A stretch of 64,000 nt of DNA from Schizophyllum amplum. Taxonomy: Eukaryota; Basidiomycota; Agaricomycetes; Agaricales; Schizophyllaceae. The notes under the pieces are model-generated. The model made no database searches. It worked only from the letters and a program-made list of their open reading frames with translations, and was not told the origin of the DNA. Made by a program: the position numbers and the translations under genes. Positions 1 through 13,200 of this stretch are shown here, one piece after another. The stretch is from assembly GCA_007026445.1 (NCBI GenBank), contig VDMD01000001.1, positions 310,001 to 374,000 of the forward strand. Reading direction: 5' to 3'. The first letter of the stretch is position 1, and the number at the start of each line of letters is the position of its first letter.

Positions 1-269
1 TCGGGGGGCATTGGGAGCGCATCAGTGCTGGCGTCAGACGAGGTCGAGGCGCGGGACGCGGGCGGCGTAGGCAGGGCGACCTGCTCCCCGCGGGCGAGGG
101 GAACATAGATCTGGTTGATGAGGGCGAGGTCGGACGCGTATGCGCGCTCCGAAGAGAGCAGCTCTGCGAGGGCATGGGCACGCTTCGTGATGGCCGCCGT
201 GGTCGGCGGCGACGGCGGCGGCGTGGGCATGGGCAGCGACGACGACGGCGAGCGGCAAGGCGTGGACAT
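1..269 (-). CDS. Rho guanine-nucleotide exchange factor (DH domain), N-terminal fragment
   Basis: Only the first ~90 codons lie in the window; the gene runs off the left edge. Reading from the ATG at 269, a Ser/Pro-rich leader of about 25 residues is followed by a stretch starting KRAHALAELLSSERAYAS and ending IYVPLARG. This is the usual opening of a Dbl-homology (RhoGEF) domain: a conserved helix ELxxSERxYxxDL followed by the (Y/H)xPLxxG turn. Known DH proteins load GTP onto Rho-family GTPases in polarity and cell-wall signalling. The frame is open on the 5' side for a few codons, so a further upstream exon is possible. It is divergent from the questin-oxidase-like gene. The family call is fairly secure; the substrate GTPase and any partner domains (BAR, PH) cannot be seen. 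Confidence 0.72.
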   Translation of the reverse strand, partial: MSTPCRSPSSSLPMPTPPPSPPTTAAITKRAHALAELLSSERAYASDLALINQIYVPLARGEQVALPTPPASRASTSSDASTDALPMPP

Positions 270-1286
270 CGCGTGCTCGCGGCGGCCCGTGATACTCACT
301 GATCCGGCTAGGACAAATTGAACTTGGGGGATGAGGCTTTCTCCAGGTAGTGATTCTCTAGTGAAGATGTGCAAGACTTCACAGTGGAAGGTGAGGAGGA
401 GGAGGGGGAGGGGAAGAATGACTCCCCGGTACAGTATGAGTGACGTGATCAGTAGAGTATTGCTTTTTTCTGCAAATTATTTGCTGTCTTTCTGCGGCTC
501 AGCTTTGGGCTGCTATTGCTCCCGCTGCCGGCTTGTACCACCTTATTGAAGTCCATATTGAGTCAAGAGAGCAATACACTTGTGGTACTTTTGCCTGAAG
601 CAGCAGTAAGCTTGGCGACAGGACTGAGGACCGACATTCGGGTGTCAAGCAGCAGTACTAAAGACAACGCCCAGAACGCCCTGGGGCACAAACGGAGTCC
701 CGGTGAGTAGAGGGAACGGACAGGGAACACGCTAGTGAACTACCCATTCAGACGCTCCGCCATCCCCGTAGTACCTCCGCGGGCGGCTCACACCAGTTCA
801 CGGTGTGTCGGCTGACGTGTACATGAACGGCGCTGACTCTCTGAGCACGTATCTGACTACACGGGACATTACTCAATCCCGTCGATAGCAGTAAAGATTA
901 GCGGGACACTTGCAGCAGCCCAACATCAACAAACCGCATATGTAGAAGTTGATCATGGTCAGGGACAACAAAGAAGATGCCAAATCCGGAATAATAGCAC
1001 GTGATGGCTATTTTTCGGCGTCGGCCGGAACTTCAACTCAACTTCACACCGTGACCCTCTGATGACAGCCTTTCGTCGCCTGCTTTGAGTCACTAGACGC
1101 TTGGCACGCTCTATACCAGCTGAGTCAGAGCTGCAACCCCTCCTCACCGCAACGGGTAAATTCCTCCGTCCCATACCCTTCACGAGGTCAGAGGCTTCAT
1201 AATGCGGCATCCCCTCTACGTCATCGTGAGCGACGCGACCTCGATATAAGCGCCCACGCTCGTCTGTACCGCAGTCTCGCAACTTC
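270..1286. other. Divergent intergenic region, ~1 kb
   Basis: This interval separates the start codons of the RhoGEF (minus) and the questin-oxidase-like gene (plus), so it must hold both promoters. I see no long open frame with coding character and no repeat. Short frames exist but have no recognisable motif. Confidence 0.5.
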
Positions 1287-2985
1287 ATGAACCGCCTGAC
1301 CCGTGCCATGTCCTCCATATCAGTACAAGCTCGTACGACTGTCCCCCTTCGCAAGGGCCTTGTCAACGTCCCGGGCGCGACGCCCAGTGCTGCAGCGTTG
1401 ACGCAGCGGCTGCTGCAGAAGGACTTTGAGACTCATCACTGCTTCTTCAATGACAAAGGCTTCCATAACCATCTTTCGCATCAGTACGTACCTTTTTACC
1501 CACGACCGTACTGTTCTGACCGACTAAACTACAGCCTGCTCTCCGTGTACGACCTCGGCGGGTCCGCGAACCTCATCCAGTCAATCTTCGATGCGGAGAA
1601 CGCATATCAGCGTCCCATAATCCAGGGGCCCGAAGACAAAATCCCGACGATCACGACAGAGAATTGGACATCCTATCTAGGCAAGGAAATGTGGGTGGCC
1701 GTACAATAATCAGTGAAGAGGTGTCACTAACCTCTGCCTGCAGCACATACCCCGCTTACCTCAAATTCTTCAATGACCAAATCGCTGAGCACGGGTCGCA
1801 ACCTACGATTGAGCGCTACATATTCTCGCCCGAGGCGAATGGCAACGGCACAATCATGCTCGCGCGCTTGGTGAGCGGTGTGTGCGTTATTCTTTCTCAT
1901 CCTGCTATGCCACCTCGCTCACGCCCTGAACAGACTTCATCCTTGGATTCAGCTTGGCGTAAGTGCTCTGCACTTTCTTCGTTCTACCTCACTCACAAGC
2001 CGCTCAGTTCGGCGTAGAGTTCCAGCAAGAGTACCTCGTTGCCATGGGCCTCGCGCTCACCGCCATGCATAACCCCACGTACCCAGAAGTCCTCGCCGAC
2101 AACCCCTCCGGCGACCCAAGCACCACACACACGACCGACAAATCCCCCACCCTCCACGACCTCTTCGACGAGATCTACGCCTCCGACACCCTCAAGCCCG
2201 CCCCCTACGACCCCAACGCCATGTTCGGCACCCGCGTCAAGCAATTCCTCTCCTCCCCCTCCCGCCCCGCCACCGTCCTCGACATCGCCCGCCGCTGGAC
2301 CTTCCTACCCACCACCTCCTCCCCCGCCGCCTTCGCCGCCGACCTCGAGCACAAGCTCAAAGAAGTCATCGTCGAGGCGACGCTCATCCTCGGCGCCACA
2401 GGCCTCCGCCACGACGCCCTGCACCGCCCCCCGCGGCAGGACTTCTTCCTCATGCACCTCCTCACGAGCGCGCTGTTCATGCAGCCGCTGCTCAAGGTCG
2501 CGCGCGAGCCCGTGTACCAGGCGCGCCTGCTGCAGGCGTACCTGCGCACCATGATCATGACCACGCTCGCGCGCGGGCGGCCGCGGCCCGACATCCGCGC
2601 GCTCTACGCGCACCCGGTCGCGCTGGGCGACGAGCAGCATGACGCCGTGCCCGACTCGGCCGAGGGTGCCCAGGCCGCGCTCGACGCGAATGGGAAGTCG
2701 GTCCACGGCCGGCAGGGGCGTCCCGTGAATGCATGGCCGGCGATCATCGACAGCGCGACGCACCACTCCGAGTCGCATGTCTGCAAGGCGGTGCGGTCGT
2801 TGTACTTTGCGGCGCAGATGTACGAGACGGAGGGCGCGCTGGGGGTCGTGCCGGGCGTGGACGGGACGGTGTTTGTGCGGGCGGCGACGGTGTTGATCGA
2901 TGCGCTGGGGTGGGTGAGCAAGGGCGAGGAGGAGCGGGAGTGGGATAGGAGTGCGTTAGGATGGGGGGAGGCGTGGGCGGAGTAG
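1287..2985 (+). CDS. Questin-oxidase-like protein (DUF4243 family)
   Basis: Exons: 1287-1483, 1535-1690, 1744-1881, 1934-1958 and 2008-2985. The introns are 49-53 bases and the product is 497 residues. Family members are predicted oxidases related to the Baeyer-Villiger-type questin oxidase of fungal anthraquinone pathways. The His-rich signatures are visible: HHCFFN and HLSHHLLSVYDLG near the N-terminus, then LVSGVLHPWIQLGFGVEF across exons 3-5, with a splice site inside SGV|LHP. The third donor was placed at 1882 (gtgcgt), not at the closer gtgagc, because only that choice keeps the LHPWIQLG frame. The last exon is very GC-rich. A second ATG at 1308 is possible. The enzyme's real substrate is unknown, and no polyketide synthase is nearby, so a role in secondary metabolism is not supported by context. 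A diverged copy of its 3' end lies at 21.34-21.66 kb. Confidence 0.86.
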
Positions 2986-5923
2986 CCAGGTTCTGGAAGG
3001 TCCTCATGTCACTCGCTTCCATAGGACTGCTCAATGTCTGCATAGCTGTGATTGCAGCAGTATTACTATGAGGGAAAAGAATCTATGCTTGCAAGTTCGC
3101 GTCAGTACTTGGCAAGACATGTGGTGAGATCGAGTAGCTTGCATCTTTTTATTTCTAGTGTGAGCTGCACGGGTGCTGTGATTGAACTTGTACTAATTGT
3201 AGCAGACAAGTATCTGACAAACCCTTGTATCAGGCTTGTCGAAAAGCTGCCTCCGCTGCATGCACGTCAGACATATATCTTGCTGGAGGAAGCTTGATGT
3301 GTCAATATGTCCGAGTGGATGCGGCTGTCTGTGTTCTTCCTCCGAGAACAGCGCCTTCATCTCCAGTGGTCGCGCTGTGAGTATACCACTCGCGCCATGA
3401 TACTAGATAGGCTTGGCCGCGCCTGCGGCCATACTTGTCTGTATGTGTATACCACGACTCTCATTGATTGGTAGTTTATTATGTAGCCCTACGAGGCTCG
3501 GAAGAAAGTTGGAGTGGCCACTTCTTTTTACCTTGCCCAAACCTTGCCAAAGATTCCTACTTCGAGCGTTGGTTTAAAGTGCCATGAACGTCATGATCAA
3601 CAGATCATGAGATTTGAACATGAGGGGGGGGAATGGCCGCAAGCGGCGTGAGCCGAACCTTTCAAGAAGCAACGACATCAGACAAGTTCAAATCAGACGT
3701 GAGATAAACATATATATATCTCGATGGACTAAGTAGTGAACGTTTGAACAGCTACATTGAGAAAAGAAAGATGTATGTGTATACCGTTGTAGCTGCTAGC
3801 TGCTATAGAAAGCTGTACGCCTCAATCATCGCGTACAGCGGCGGTCTACCATCGTCGGTCGGCGGTAGCGACATCGATGTCGATGCTGGGGCCGTCAACG
3901 ACATCAATATTCGCGAAATCGCTGGCTGGCGGCTTGGAGAGAGTGTTTGTAGTGTTAGGGCATCGCTGCGCTTGCAGGGTGTACGACGCTTCAGCGAATA
4001 CTTCCCATGTTATGATACGGCAAGTATACGGACAAAGCAACACTATGTGAGGGAAGAGAAAGTATACGTAGAGGCGTGCTACGCATACCCAAGTCAGCAC
4101 GGCGAGTTCCGGTGCGATGGAGACCGTTCGGAGTGGTCAGTACTCGGCGTGAAGCGCGCAGAAAGTGGAAGGGACGGGTCAAGACGACGATGTGTCTGTT
4201 GGCGCCAAACCTTCCCGCAGAGCGATCGTGCGCCGCATGTCTGCGGCGGATATTCAGATGCCAGTGTTCCACCCCGTCGTGCGCTTGAGGGGAGGGTGTC
4301 TGGACTGTGGTTACGAGACCTGCTTGTCAGGTTTCGTTTTACAGGAGCGAAAAAAAGCACCATCAGACAGTCCAAGCGTCACAGCCACATTTCGGCGCTT
4401 TCCGGTTTTCGCTGCTCCGTCGTCCAAGGTTCCGGGAATTATGTAGAAATAAATTAGCGTGCTCCTTGAGCTTCTATCTATCTGTACATGTACTTTTTGT
4501 GTCTGATTTCGACGATGACAACGCTCTGTGAAGGGGGAAGGGAAACGTGCTCGTAACCCCGTAGAGAATTTCCAACACCATCATTTTTGGGCCCCTTTTG
4601 GAAGACTGGCCCGAGACCGAGTCTGCTACTATCGTTTAGGGCCTTCCTCTTAAAAATCTCATATTCTTACTTGAAGCGACCATTCAATTCACTCTATTTT
4701 TTTCCGCAGCAAAATCCCGCCGTTGGAAGGTTGCAGAGCGCCGGAGGTCGTCGACGCTGACCGCTTTGACTTCAGAAATGATGGGGCTCGCGGCAGTTGC
4801 CGGCCAGCAATCGACGGCGCCAGGCAACGCTCTCTGACCCTGCTCTGACCTCGTCTGCAACAGTATCCTATCCATCCATCATCTGATGTTCTCGTCGTGC
4901 CCACAGCCGCCTCAAGCCTTACAAGCGCTGATGTGTGTGTCTCCTTTCACTGCGACTGCCCGGGGGCGACGCCGACAACTGCCGCGGCTTTTGCGTATTC
5001 CAGGTGCGCACCTGCCCTCTTCCTCCTCCTTCCCCCACTCACCTTCCCCTCACAGCCCCTCTGAAGGCAACCGGCTCCTCACGCCCCTATACGGCTCCCC
5101 CACCCTGAAAGTCTTTCACCCTGCATGGCTTGCGCCACCTTCAAGCCCAAGATCCCTCGTCGCCGCGCTCGTGCTATCTTCGGGATTATGCCGCCCACTT
5201 CAAGATCACCCTGCACATCCGCCCGCGTGCCCGCATCCAGTGCGCTGCTCGCGACATCGATTGCTCGCGACGGGTGGGAGAGAGCGTCGGACGGCACGAG
5301 AGCGAGACCGATTGGGCAGAATGGAAGGGGCAGTGAGAGGAGCACGGGAGCAGCGCCGACAAGAGCGGTGATCTGAAGCCTGGAGCGAGCGGGGCGAACC
5401 GCGGCGATGGCGAGCAAGTGTAAGGGCAGCAAGGAGCGGGCAGTGGCGGCGCAACAGGTGCGTCTGACACTCATTGTTGATCAATGCATTGTGCTGACGC
5501 CCGATGCTCAGCTACGTCAATCTCGCATCGATGTCAACAGCACTATGGCCGACGCCGTGCTATGTCGACGTGCTTACCATTGACGAGAAACGTACCCAAG
5601 CTTCACGCCTCGCGCATCCCCGGCCCAAAGCGAAGGTGCTCGAGTCCCCCACCGATCTCATCACTGTGTTCTGGGGTTCGCCAGAGGAGCACAATCGGCT
5701 TGAAGGTCCAACATCAGTCCGCCCGTCTTTGCGTCACCAATGCCCCCATACTCTCCCATCAATTCTGGCACCAGCTTCGCGTTCAACGTGGTTCAGATGC
5801 CCGCTCTGGACGTTATGCACGCCCCGCCCCTTCATTTCCTTTGATGCCCAAATCACCGAGTTCCGCATAGGACGTCCGCGAAGTGGAGCACGGCATCACA
5901 CGCACGGGCGGTGAACGGTCACG
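2986..5923. other. Gene-poor interval, no recognisable gene
   Basis: Open frames of up to 237 codons occur (for example 3744-4457 on the plus strand), but they show no family motif, no consistent splice structure and no coding-type composition. AT-rich patches (about 3700-3725, 4430-4700) alternate with GC-rich ones. A frame at 5504-5914 reads like a short piece of decayed coding sequence, but I could not assign it. Confidence 0.45.
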
Positions 5924-7200
5924 GTGCGACAACTCGTCCCAGCGCGTGCGTCCGGCTGGCAATCCCGAGCCAGCACACGTTCGACGAGGAGACGAGACCG
6001 TATGGCTTGCCGTTCGTTCACGAGGGGGAGCACTTGTATACGCTGGAGGAAGGGAGCAAGTCCTTCCTCGCTTTTACATCCCCTACGCCCGCGTTCTCTA
6101 CCCCAGGCCAGGCCCGCGAACCCGTGCAGCTGTCTTTGCGTAGTCGAGCAGCTGCTTGCCGAGGCCGGGAACAGCGCGTACATCCTCTCCCGTGCTCTGG
6201 TAGATGCAGAGTTTGCCATCGCCGAGGGTGGAGGAGGGCATGGGCCCGCCGAACAGAGAGCAGGCAAGACACATGTATGGGTGCAGGCTGCCGAGGAGCG
6301 TGCTCAGATCGCTCAGCAGCACGCGTCGGCGAAGGGCTCCCGCACCGCGAGGGCCGACAATCATGCTGCCGAGTCAGCAGACCGAGCGCGGGACGTCGAT
6401 GTCCGCGCCGAGGAGGCCGTCGTGCAGGCCAGCCATGCGGATGCCCGTGCGTTACATGCGGAGGAGCCCGCTTCGAAGGAGGAATAAGTGGCGTCCAAGG
6501 CAGTCGAGCGCGGAGCTCTTGCTGAGGCGCAACCACTGAGTATGCGGAGGCTCGGGCATGTGCAGCGGATACGCAATTCAGCGAGGCAGACACGCGAGCC
6601 TTGGAGGCCGCTGACCACGCGATGGGCGGAGAACGGCGCACGAAGTCGGCAGATGCTTGCTCATGCGGAAGACGCGGGGGTACGAGCTGCGTGTCGGGAG
6701 TCCGATGCGGATGCGCGCGCTGACGTGTCCTTTCGCGCTGACGACGCTACACCACACGCCCGTGAAGCCGACGAGCGCGCGGACCCGGCCATCCGCCGCG
6801 CCATGGAGTCTGATGTTGCTCTCCCCGCCGTCGAGACATGGGTCCGCGACGTTGAGGACATCATCAACCGACTTGAGGAGTGCGCCACCAACACCGAAGC
6901 CCGCGTCGTCAAGGCCGAGACGCGCGCCATGGCTTCCGAGGTGGGCTGCTCTGAGACCGGGGACGGTCTGCGGGCGGCTCACAAGCGCGCGCAGACAGCG
7001 GACGTACCTACCTGCGAGACGTTGACTCAAGAGCACAGCCTGCAGCAGCAGGGGTGCGACCCGCGGGAGTAGACGGACATTTTCGCGCGACGAGCAGAGC
7101 GTGGAGGCGCGCGTACAAGAGCTCGAGTAGCTGGTGATGGCCACGGCTCACGATGCGCGGGAGGCGGAATAGTTGGAAGCCCTATGCCAGGCTTTGACAG
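5924..7200 (+). pseudogene. Relic of an alanine-rich coiled-coil protein gene
   Basis: From about 6270 to 6480 one frame reads as an Ala/Arg/Glu/Asp-rich heptad-like string (EERAQIAQQHASAK, RAEEAVVQASHADARAL). The same character continues from about 6530 in another frame (EYAEARACAADT), shifts again near 6660 (ADERADPAIRRAMES), and continues from about 7090 with in-frame TAG stops (VEARVQELE*LVMATAHDAREAE*LEAL). This is best read as one former coiled-coil gene broken by at least two frameshifts and two stops. No homologue is recognised. A GC-rich stretch can mimic Ala-rich coils in several frames, which is why confidence is moderate to low. Confidence 0.36.
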
Positions 7201-10200
7201 GGCCGCTTGTGGCAAGGATGGTGAGGTAAGCAATCTCGATATGTGGATTTTGTATAAGCTGACGGGTTAGTAAGGTATTGGTGCAGGGTGTGGTCGGTGT
7301 ACCCCCGCCGCGCCTCCAATGTCAGCGTCGCCGAGTGCCAAATTGCCCTCGCGCACAAGACACGCAAATCGTCAATTGAATTCATCCCCCTTCGCAAGCC
7401 ACGCAATTTGCGTCACGGTGGCTCGTTGTACTTCACGCGCCCGCTTACCACATCGCCAAGGACGACATCTTTCCGTACCCGCTCGCGCCCTCGATCAAGC
7501 TCATTTCACCAACCTTGTTGACCTCGATAGCGGCCACCGCTTTACCTCAACGTGTTTTTCCCGCCCGTGTCGAACCCCAGCATGCGTGCGGCACCAACCC
7601 CCACGCGGACGTTCAAGACACCGCCGCCACCTGCTCCAACGCCCACGCGTTTAGAGCCCTCGCGTGCAGAGTCTTCCAGTGAGGTGAGTTCGCCCTGTCC
7701 ATAATAACTTGTATCCAACGTTGACTAGGCCCTGTAGCTTACGCAGTTCAGATACTCGAAGGCGGCCTTGGCGGCCGAAGAGTTTGCGAGCGCGCGAGAA
7801 GATACACTACCTCGAGCACAGGTTAGTGCGAGGAAGGAGGCGGCGGCGTCGCTGGAGGGGTAGGGCGTGAAGGCGGGTGGGGGCGGACGCAGTGTTGACA
7901 GTGGCACTTCTGCACTCGCGGGCGACGGCGAATGTGGTGACATTTGATGTGTTGTATGAGGGACGGACAGTTTGACATGCATAACGAACTGGGATAGCAT
8001 AATGAGTTGTCAATGGCACAATGAGCGGGTGAGTGAATGCGAGACCACGGCGAGGTAAGTGAGGAGTCACAAGGAGTGAGAAATGGGAAAGTCGGGTGTG
8101 TGTGCGTTCGTACTTCGCAGGGAAGATATAGGTGGCGCGGACTACGGCTCGCGCGCGAGTGTGGTGAGTGCACGAGGGATGAATGAGTAAGAACTCGGTG
8201 CACAGCAAGCGGGAGAGATAACAGCGAGCGATGGACGCGAGGCGTGAGGGAGATAGTAACTTATAAGGGAAAGAAAGCGCGAGGGCATGCGAAGGAGGGA
8301 GAGGCACTAGGATTGCGAAGACTGGCGAAAGTGCGAACGTGTGAGGCGAGGCAGTAGCTATCAAGCACCGGAGAGAATGCGATAACGAAGGCAAAAGCGA
8401 ATGGAGGAGGGCAGCGCAATTGATCGAGATAAACACAGCGAGTCGGACGTACTTACTGGACACACTCGCTTCGACGATCTCGGACTGATTCGTGTGGTAA
8501 CACGTGAAGGTAAGAGTCGACGATGGGGAACATAGCGTCAACGAAGCCAATTTATTTGATACCTAAGTCCACAAATGCCATTACTGCTCTAGATACGTAT
8601 GTACGAAAACGAGCGCGTTGTGGTTGTTCTCTACCCCTCGCGATTCATCCCAGTTGTTCGATGCAGCGTCGCCTGACGGCGGCTGCGTTGTCTCGCTCAT
8701 CTTCGAGATTGCGCCGGTTTCTCCCTTGACGTGTGAGTCAGCGGAATGCGCCCCGCCTTCGACGCGGACCCTCTGACTGGGTACTCGCCGACAATGAGAA
8801 CAGCGCCTCACTCGCACATCAAGACCGGCTCCTCGCGCTGCAAGCGGGGTCAGCCAACGAGGACAGACTCGCGGTTCAACGGCGATCCGCCGCGACCCGA
8901 ACGGCGAGGACGTACCTCAAGCTATCTCGATGCGAACAGCACCGCCTTCAGCTGCCGAAATCGGGCCACGCGCCCGACTGCGCGCACGCTAACGTTCTCG
9001 GTGCGCAGGCTCGCCGTCGTCTTTCGTCTCCTCAAAGTCTCTACAAACTCCGAGACGACCTCTCCCTCCCCCAATCCCGCATCTCGAGACGGCCGGCGAC
9101 GGCGTGTACCTCAAAGACCATCTGCTCTATCATCAGCGTGAGTACGACATACCCAGCACGTAAGAGACTTACAGATAGATGGCGACCGTGTACCGATGAA
9201 AGCGGTGACGCGAACTCAGCGCGACGGACAAGATCGGGGCGCCAATGCGCGCCACTGCCGCGGCAGACCCCGCCGTCTTCGCCTACACACGCGGCAACAG
9301 TCGCGAACGTCCTGCACAAGGCCTGGTTGGTCGTCAACATCTCCGTGCTAATAAGATGAATATGAGACAAAAAGCCCGGTGAATCAAAAACCATGTGGAG
9401 GAAGAGCAAGGGGACCGGGGCATGGAAACACATACAGGGCGATGTGTCTACATGAGTTTCAACACAGGAAACTCACCTTAGAGGTACACGACCCGGGAAA
9501 CAAATCTAGAGGGCATGTTAGTTCAGGTACAGTACTACCAACAGGTAACCTGCCACCCATGAAATACGCGGTGGCACGCAGCGCCACCGCTACGGGAGCA
9601 CGGAAGACATCTAACAGTGAGGCGGGAAGTCCTCAGGTGACGTCGGTGACGAGGGCGAGCGACGAACCGCCGCCGACGATGAGGGCCCGAGGTCGCTTAT
9701 ATGACCTGGCAGCGTAGTCAGCAACAACCTGCATGTGTCTCATTGCCGCGCCGTACTTACCTGATTGTCGTGTCCGCCTGCCGTGCTTAAAGTTCAACTT
9801 ACGCCTCGCGGTCGAACTCGTCTCGCTGCAAAATCGCAAGGTCAGCGTCGCGTTACATGTGATGTAGTGAAGACTGCTCACCGAGTCACGCGGTCGCGCG
9901 GAGCGAATGCCAATTGCAGCGGTGCGCGAGGCATGCTGATTGGTGAGGTGGGCAGCCCAGTGTGTTGCGACGATGTCTAAGAAGGCAGCCCGTGTGTCGC
10001 GATGATGTCTAAGAACGGATCCTCCGAGTCCCCATCGTCGTCTGCCGCAACGAGCTGTGAGCATGGTCAGCGTGTATAGGGAAAGACATCGCGCAGGCGA
10101 AGACCATGGCGACAATGTCGTCGAACGTGAAGGTGAGGTGCGAGAGGTACGTACCTTGAGAGCGACGCGCGTCACCGCGAAGAGACCTCAGCGTCCTATG

Positions 10201-13200
10201 ACGTCGGGCTTGACGTGTCAAAGGCGCGCCTACGAGGTTGTCGACGTTCCCGTCGACGTGGTACGTCAAGCGTGTTGGAAGGGGCCGCCATCGAAGGCGC
10301 GTCGGCGAGGTACGGCGTCAAAGGCATGTCGTCGGTGTCGTTAGTCGTACTCGCCGCGAACCATCGAGCTCGTTGCGACGCGTCGGAGACACGGGTAGTC
10401 GGCAGTGGCAACCGTCCATAATGTCGAGGTCGCTGTGCAGAACGTCGAGCTCGACACTGGCCGTAGAGGGAAGGACATGGTGGTTGGAGACAAGCTGCGA
10501 TGTTTGGTCAATCTTTGTATTACAAGTCAATATAAGACAATATGAGACTTACCGAAACGAGCCGTGTTCGATGATCTCGCGCAACTCTGTAGCAGGGTAA
10601 TCACCTGAGAGTACAGCGGATCAATAGACAGCTCCTAGATGATATGGATAGATGGACTTACTGAATGACGAGCCTGTCGCGTTGACGAGCTTCGTTGGAA
10701 GTGTTTAGGGGGGGGAGTTGCTTGTTTGTAGAGTTGGCGTATAGGGTCAAGTCGAAGGTAAGGACAAATCTTCTAGAAAGAATAAAGAAGCCTGGAACGA
10801 AGTAGTAAGAAGATTAAGGAAAGGAAAGGGAACTCGAGAAGCAAATCAGACTGAGATCGTCGTGAATGAGCGTCGATGACGGCGGGGGCAATAACGAAGG
10901 TAAGGGACTGCCCAGAATTTTCATCCTTCCGCGTGCGACTCCCGGTATAGCTGCCCGTGGCCGAGGCGGTAAGTGACTCTTGAACATTGTTGTAATAGGG
11001 CTGACGCGGCGTCGGCGATGCTCAGCGAGCGCGTTCGCTACGCATTGCCGAAACTTCCACTTTCAGTGCCTCATGGGCGACGTGCCACAGCGCCTTACGT
11101 CGTCCTGGCTGCTTGTCGTCGTACGCTGTGTCCAGCCGGAGAAGTGAGAGAGGTCGTGCAGCATGCCTTGAGCGGCAGGTAGCACACGACGAAGGCGGCG
11201 AGCCCGCAACATAGTGGGAGGGAGTTCGAGGTCGGCGATGAATTTGGATTATGTGATCGCGCCTTTTGGAGGTCCTTGTGTTCGCGACAGGCCGCGCGCT
11301 ACTGACGAGCGCCGTCCGTTTTGACGACCATGTCGCTGCCGACGAGTCAGCCACGCAAAAAATCATTGCCGTTGGGTAGACGTATACCTGGGTTTTGGGG
11401 ACGAATGCGTGCAAACCGGGCCCGGTGAGTTAGCACGAATCGTGCAGGGCGACGGCAGCCGTGGCGCCCCCGCCGCCGCCGCTTTGCATCACGTTTCCAT
11501 CGCTCTGATGGGATATGTCAGTGCCAAGAACCAGGTATATGAGCGCGTCAACACACTGAAATGCGATGGAAGATGTGAATGGCCTCTTTCCCCTCGTCGG
11601 GGAATGGCGCTACTGCGAGTTCGCGCGGCAGACGCGGCGCAGCGCGTCATTACTAGCATGTTCAGAGGGACCTCGTCAGGTGATTCTGTAAGCGCGGTGC
11701 GCTCAACCGGAAGATTCGGGACTGGGTGAAAGGAGAAGGGAGGAGGAAAGAGTTGTGCATATCATGGTGAGGAATTCGCGGTTTTCAACCTGGAGCGTTG
11801 ACGAAGATGTTAGTACACCACATTGAGCCATATATAACGCGAGCCCGAGGCGAGACTAACGCGCTTATAGACGTACCAAAAAAACGACGCCACATAACAA
11901 AATCGCTCTTGTTCGCGATACAGTGCAAATTCAAGCGCAATGATAGCCCATCTGTCAAAGGAATCAGTTTCTCAACGCTCAATGAACACGTTTTGGGCCA
12001 GGAATCTCTCGAACCTTGGGTGACGAAGTCAAAACCAGCCAAAGGTCAACGAGATTCACGTACAGAACTTCACAAACCTGCTGGAGGATCAGGAAGGACA
12101 TGGACCCCGCTCATCGGTGTTTGAGGGCGTACTAAGAGCGCATATACGACTCATCTCGAGGGTGTACGATCCATTCGTGGCGTAGAACAAAGCCGGGCGC
12201 CGTCGGAAAGCAGTCAGCGCCGTTGCGCGCCACCCGGTGGGTCGTCGAGAATTATGTGCGATGCACTCGGAGAGCGCGTCCACTTCTTCACCATTGAATG
12301 TTCAAGAGTGAAGAAGAGGCTAGTGATGATGAGGGAACGAGGGAAAGAGACGTTGGGTGGGAACATGGCAGCGTTGTGGGCCGTGGCGGCGCGCGAGGAC
12401 AGGAGAGCGATCGGCGAGTCGGTCCGAGTACCGCACCGCCGCGTGATTTTTCCTCGCTGCCTCGTCCTCAACGTTCAACCTTTACCATCGCTAGCATGAA
12501 GCCAGCATCGCTTTTGATATGTCTTCCATGTTGCCGTCGCCTTCCCGGAGCGTCTGCTCCCTATGTTCCCCGTGCTCTGCGCTCGTCGCGCGTGAGACGA
12601 TGTTTGATTTCGATCAGCGTTCGACTCTCGTGGTGCGCTTCTCGTCGTTGGTCCCCGATGTCCTTGCCTTGCCCGCTGTGCCGTCGGCAAAGTCGTTCGA
12701 GTACTCACCGCACTGGGCATTCACGATGCTGCCAACGGCTCGGCGGGCGATGCAAAGGCGTCAAACAACAGCGCCACGGTGCTTACAATACTCTCCCAGA
12801 ACGGAACACCGGCGGTACTCACGCGGGACTGCTGGGGGAACCAGGATGCTTCGGACGAACAGTCGCGCCCACAGTCCGAAAGCGACCCCGTTTATAGTTG
12901 GCGAGTACATCTATCTCGAGGTGAGTATCTCGGCCCTCGCATCGCGTCCCCGCTGACTCGCTCCCAGCTTGCCCACCCTCGCACTCAAGCTCTCATACGT
13001 TGACCAAGCCCCTCGCCTTCACCCGTGCCCTCGCACCCTCAAGCGTGCGCCCTCCCGCCATTGCTTCCTCATACTCTCGCGGCCTCGATCACTCGCCCAC
13101 GGCTTTGCCACCTCGCTTACGACCTCACGCATACCACCACTACTTCACTGGGTGCCCACGCTCCTTCGCCACCCACAAAGCCCGCACACCGCAACACATC

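Noticed and set aside
2205..2778. Antisense open frames of 129-157 codons inside the last exon of the questin-oxidase-like gene
   Set aside because: The sense frame has clear family motifs; the antisense frames are Arg/Gly-rich shadows.
3744..4457. 237-codon plus-strand open frame
   Set aside because: No motif, an implausible Cys/Arg/Ser-rich composition, and no homology-like blocks; probably chance.
7807..8550. 247-codon minus-strand open frame
   Set aside because: Composed almost only of Ser, Leu, His, Thr, Pro and Arg, as expected from a pyrimidine-rich non-coding strand; no domain.
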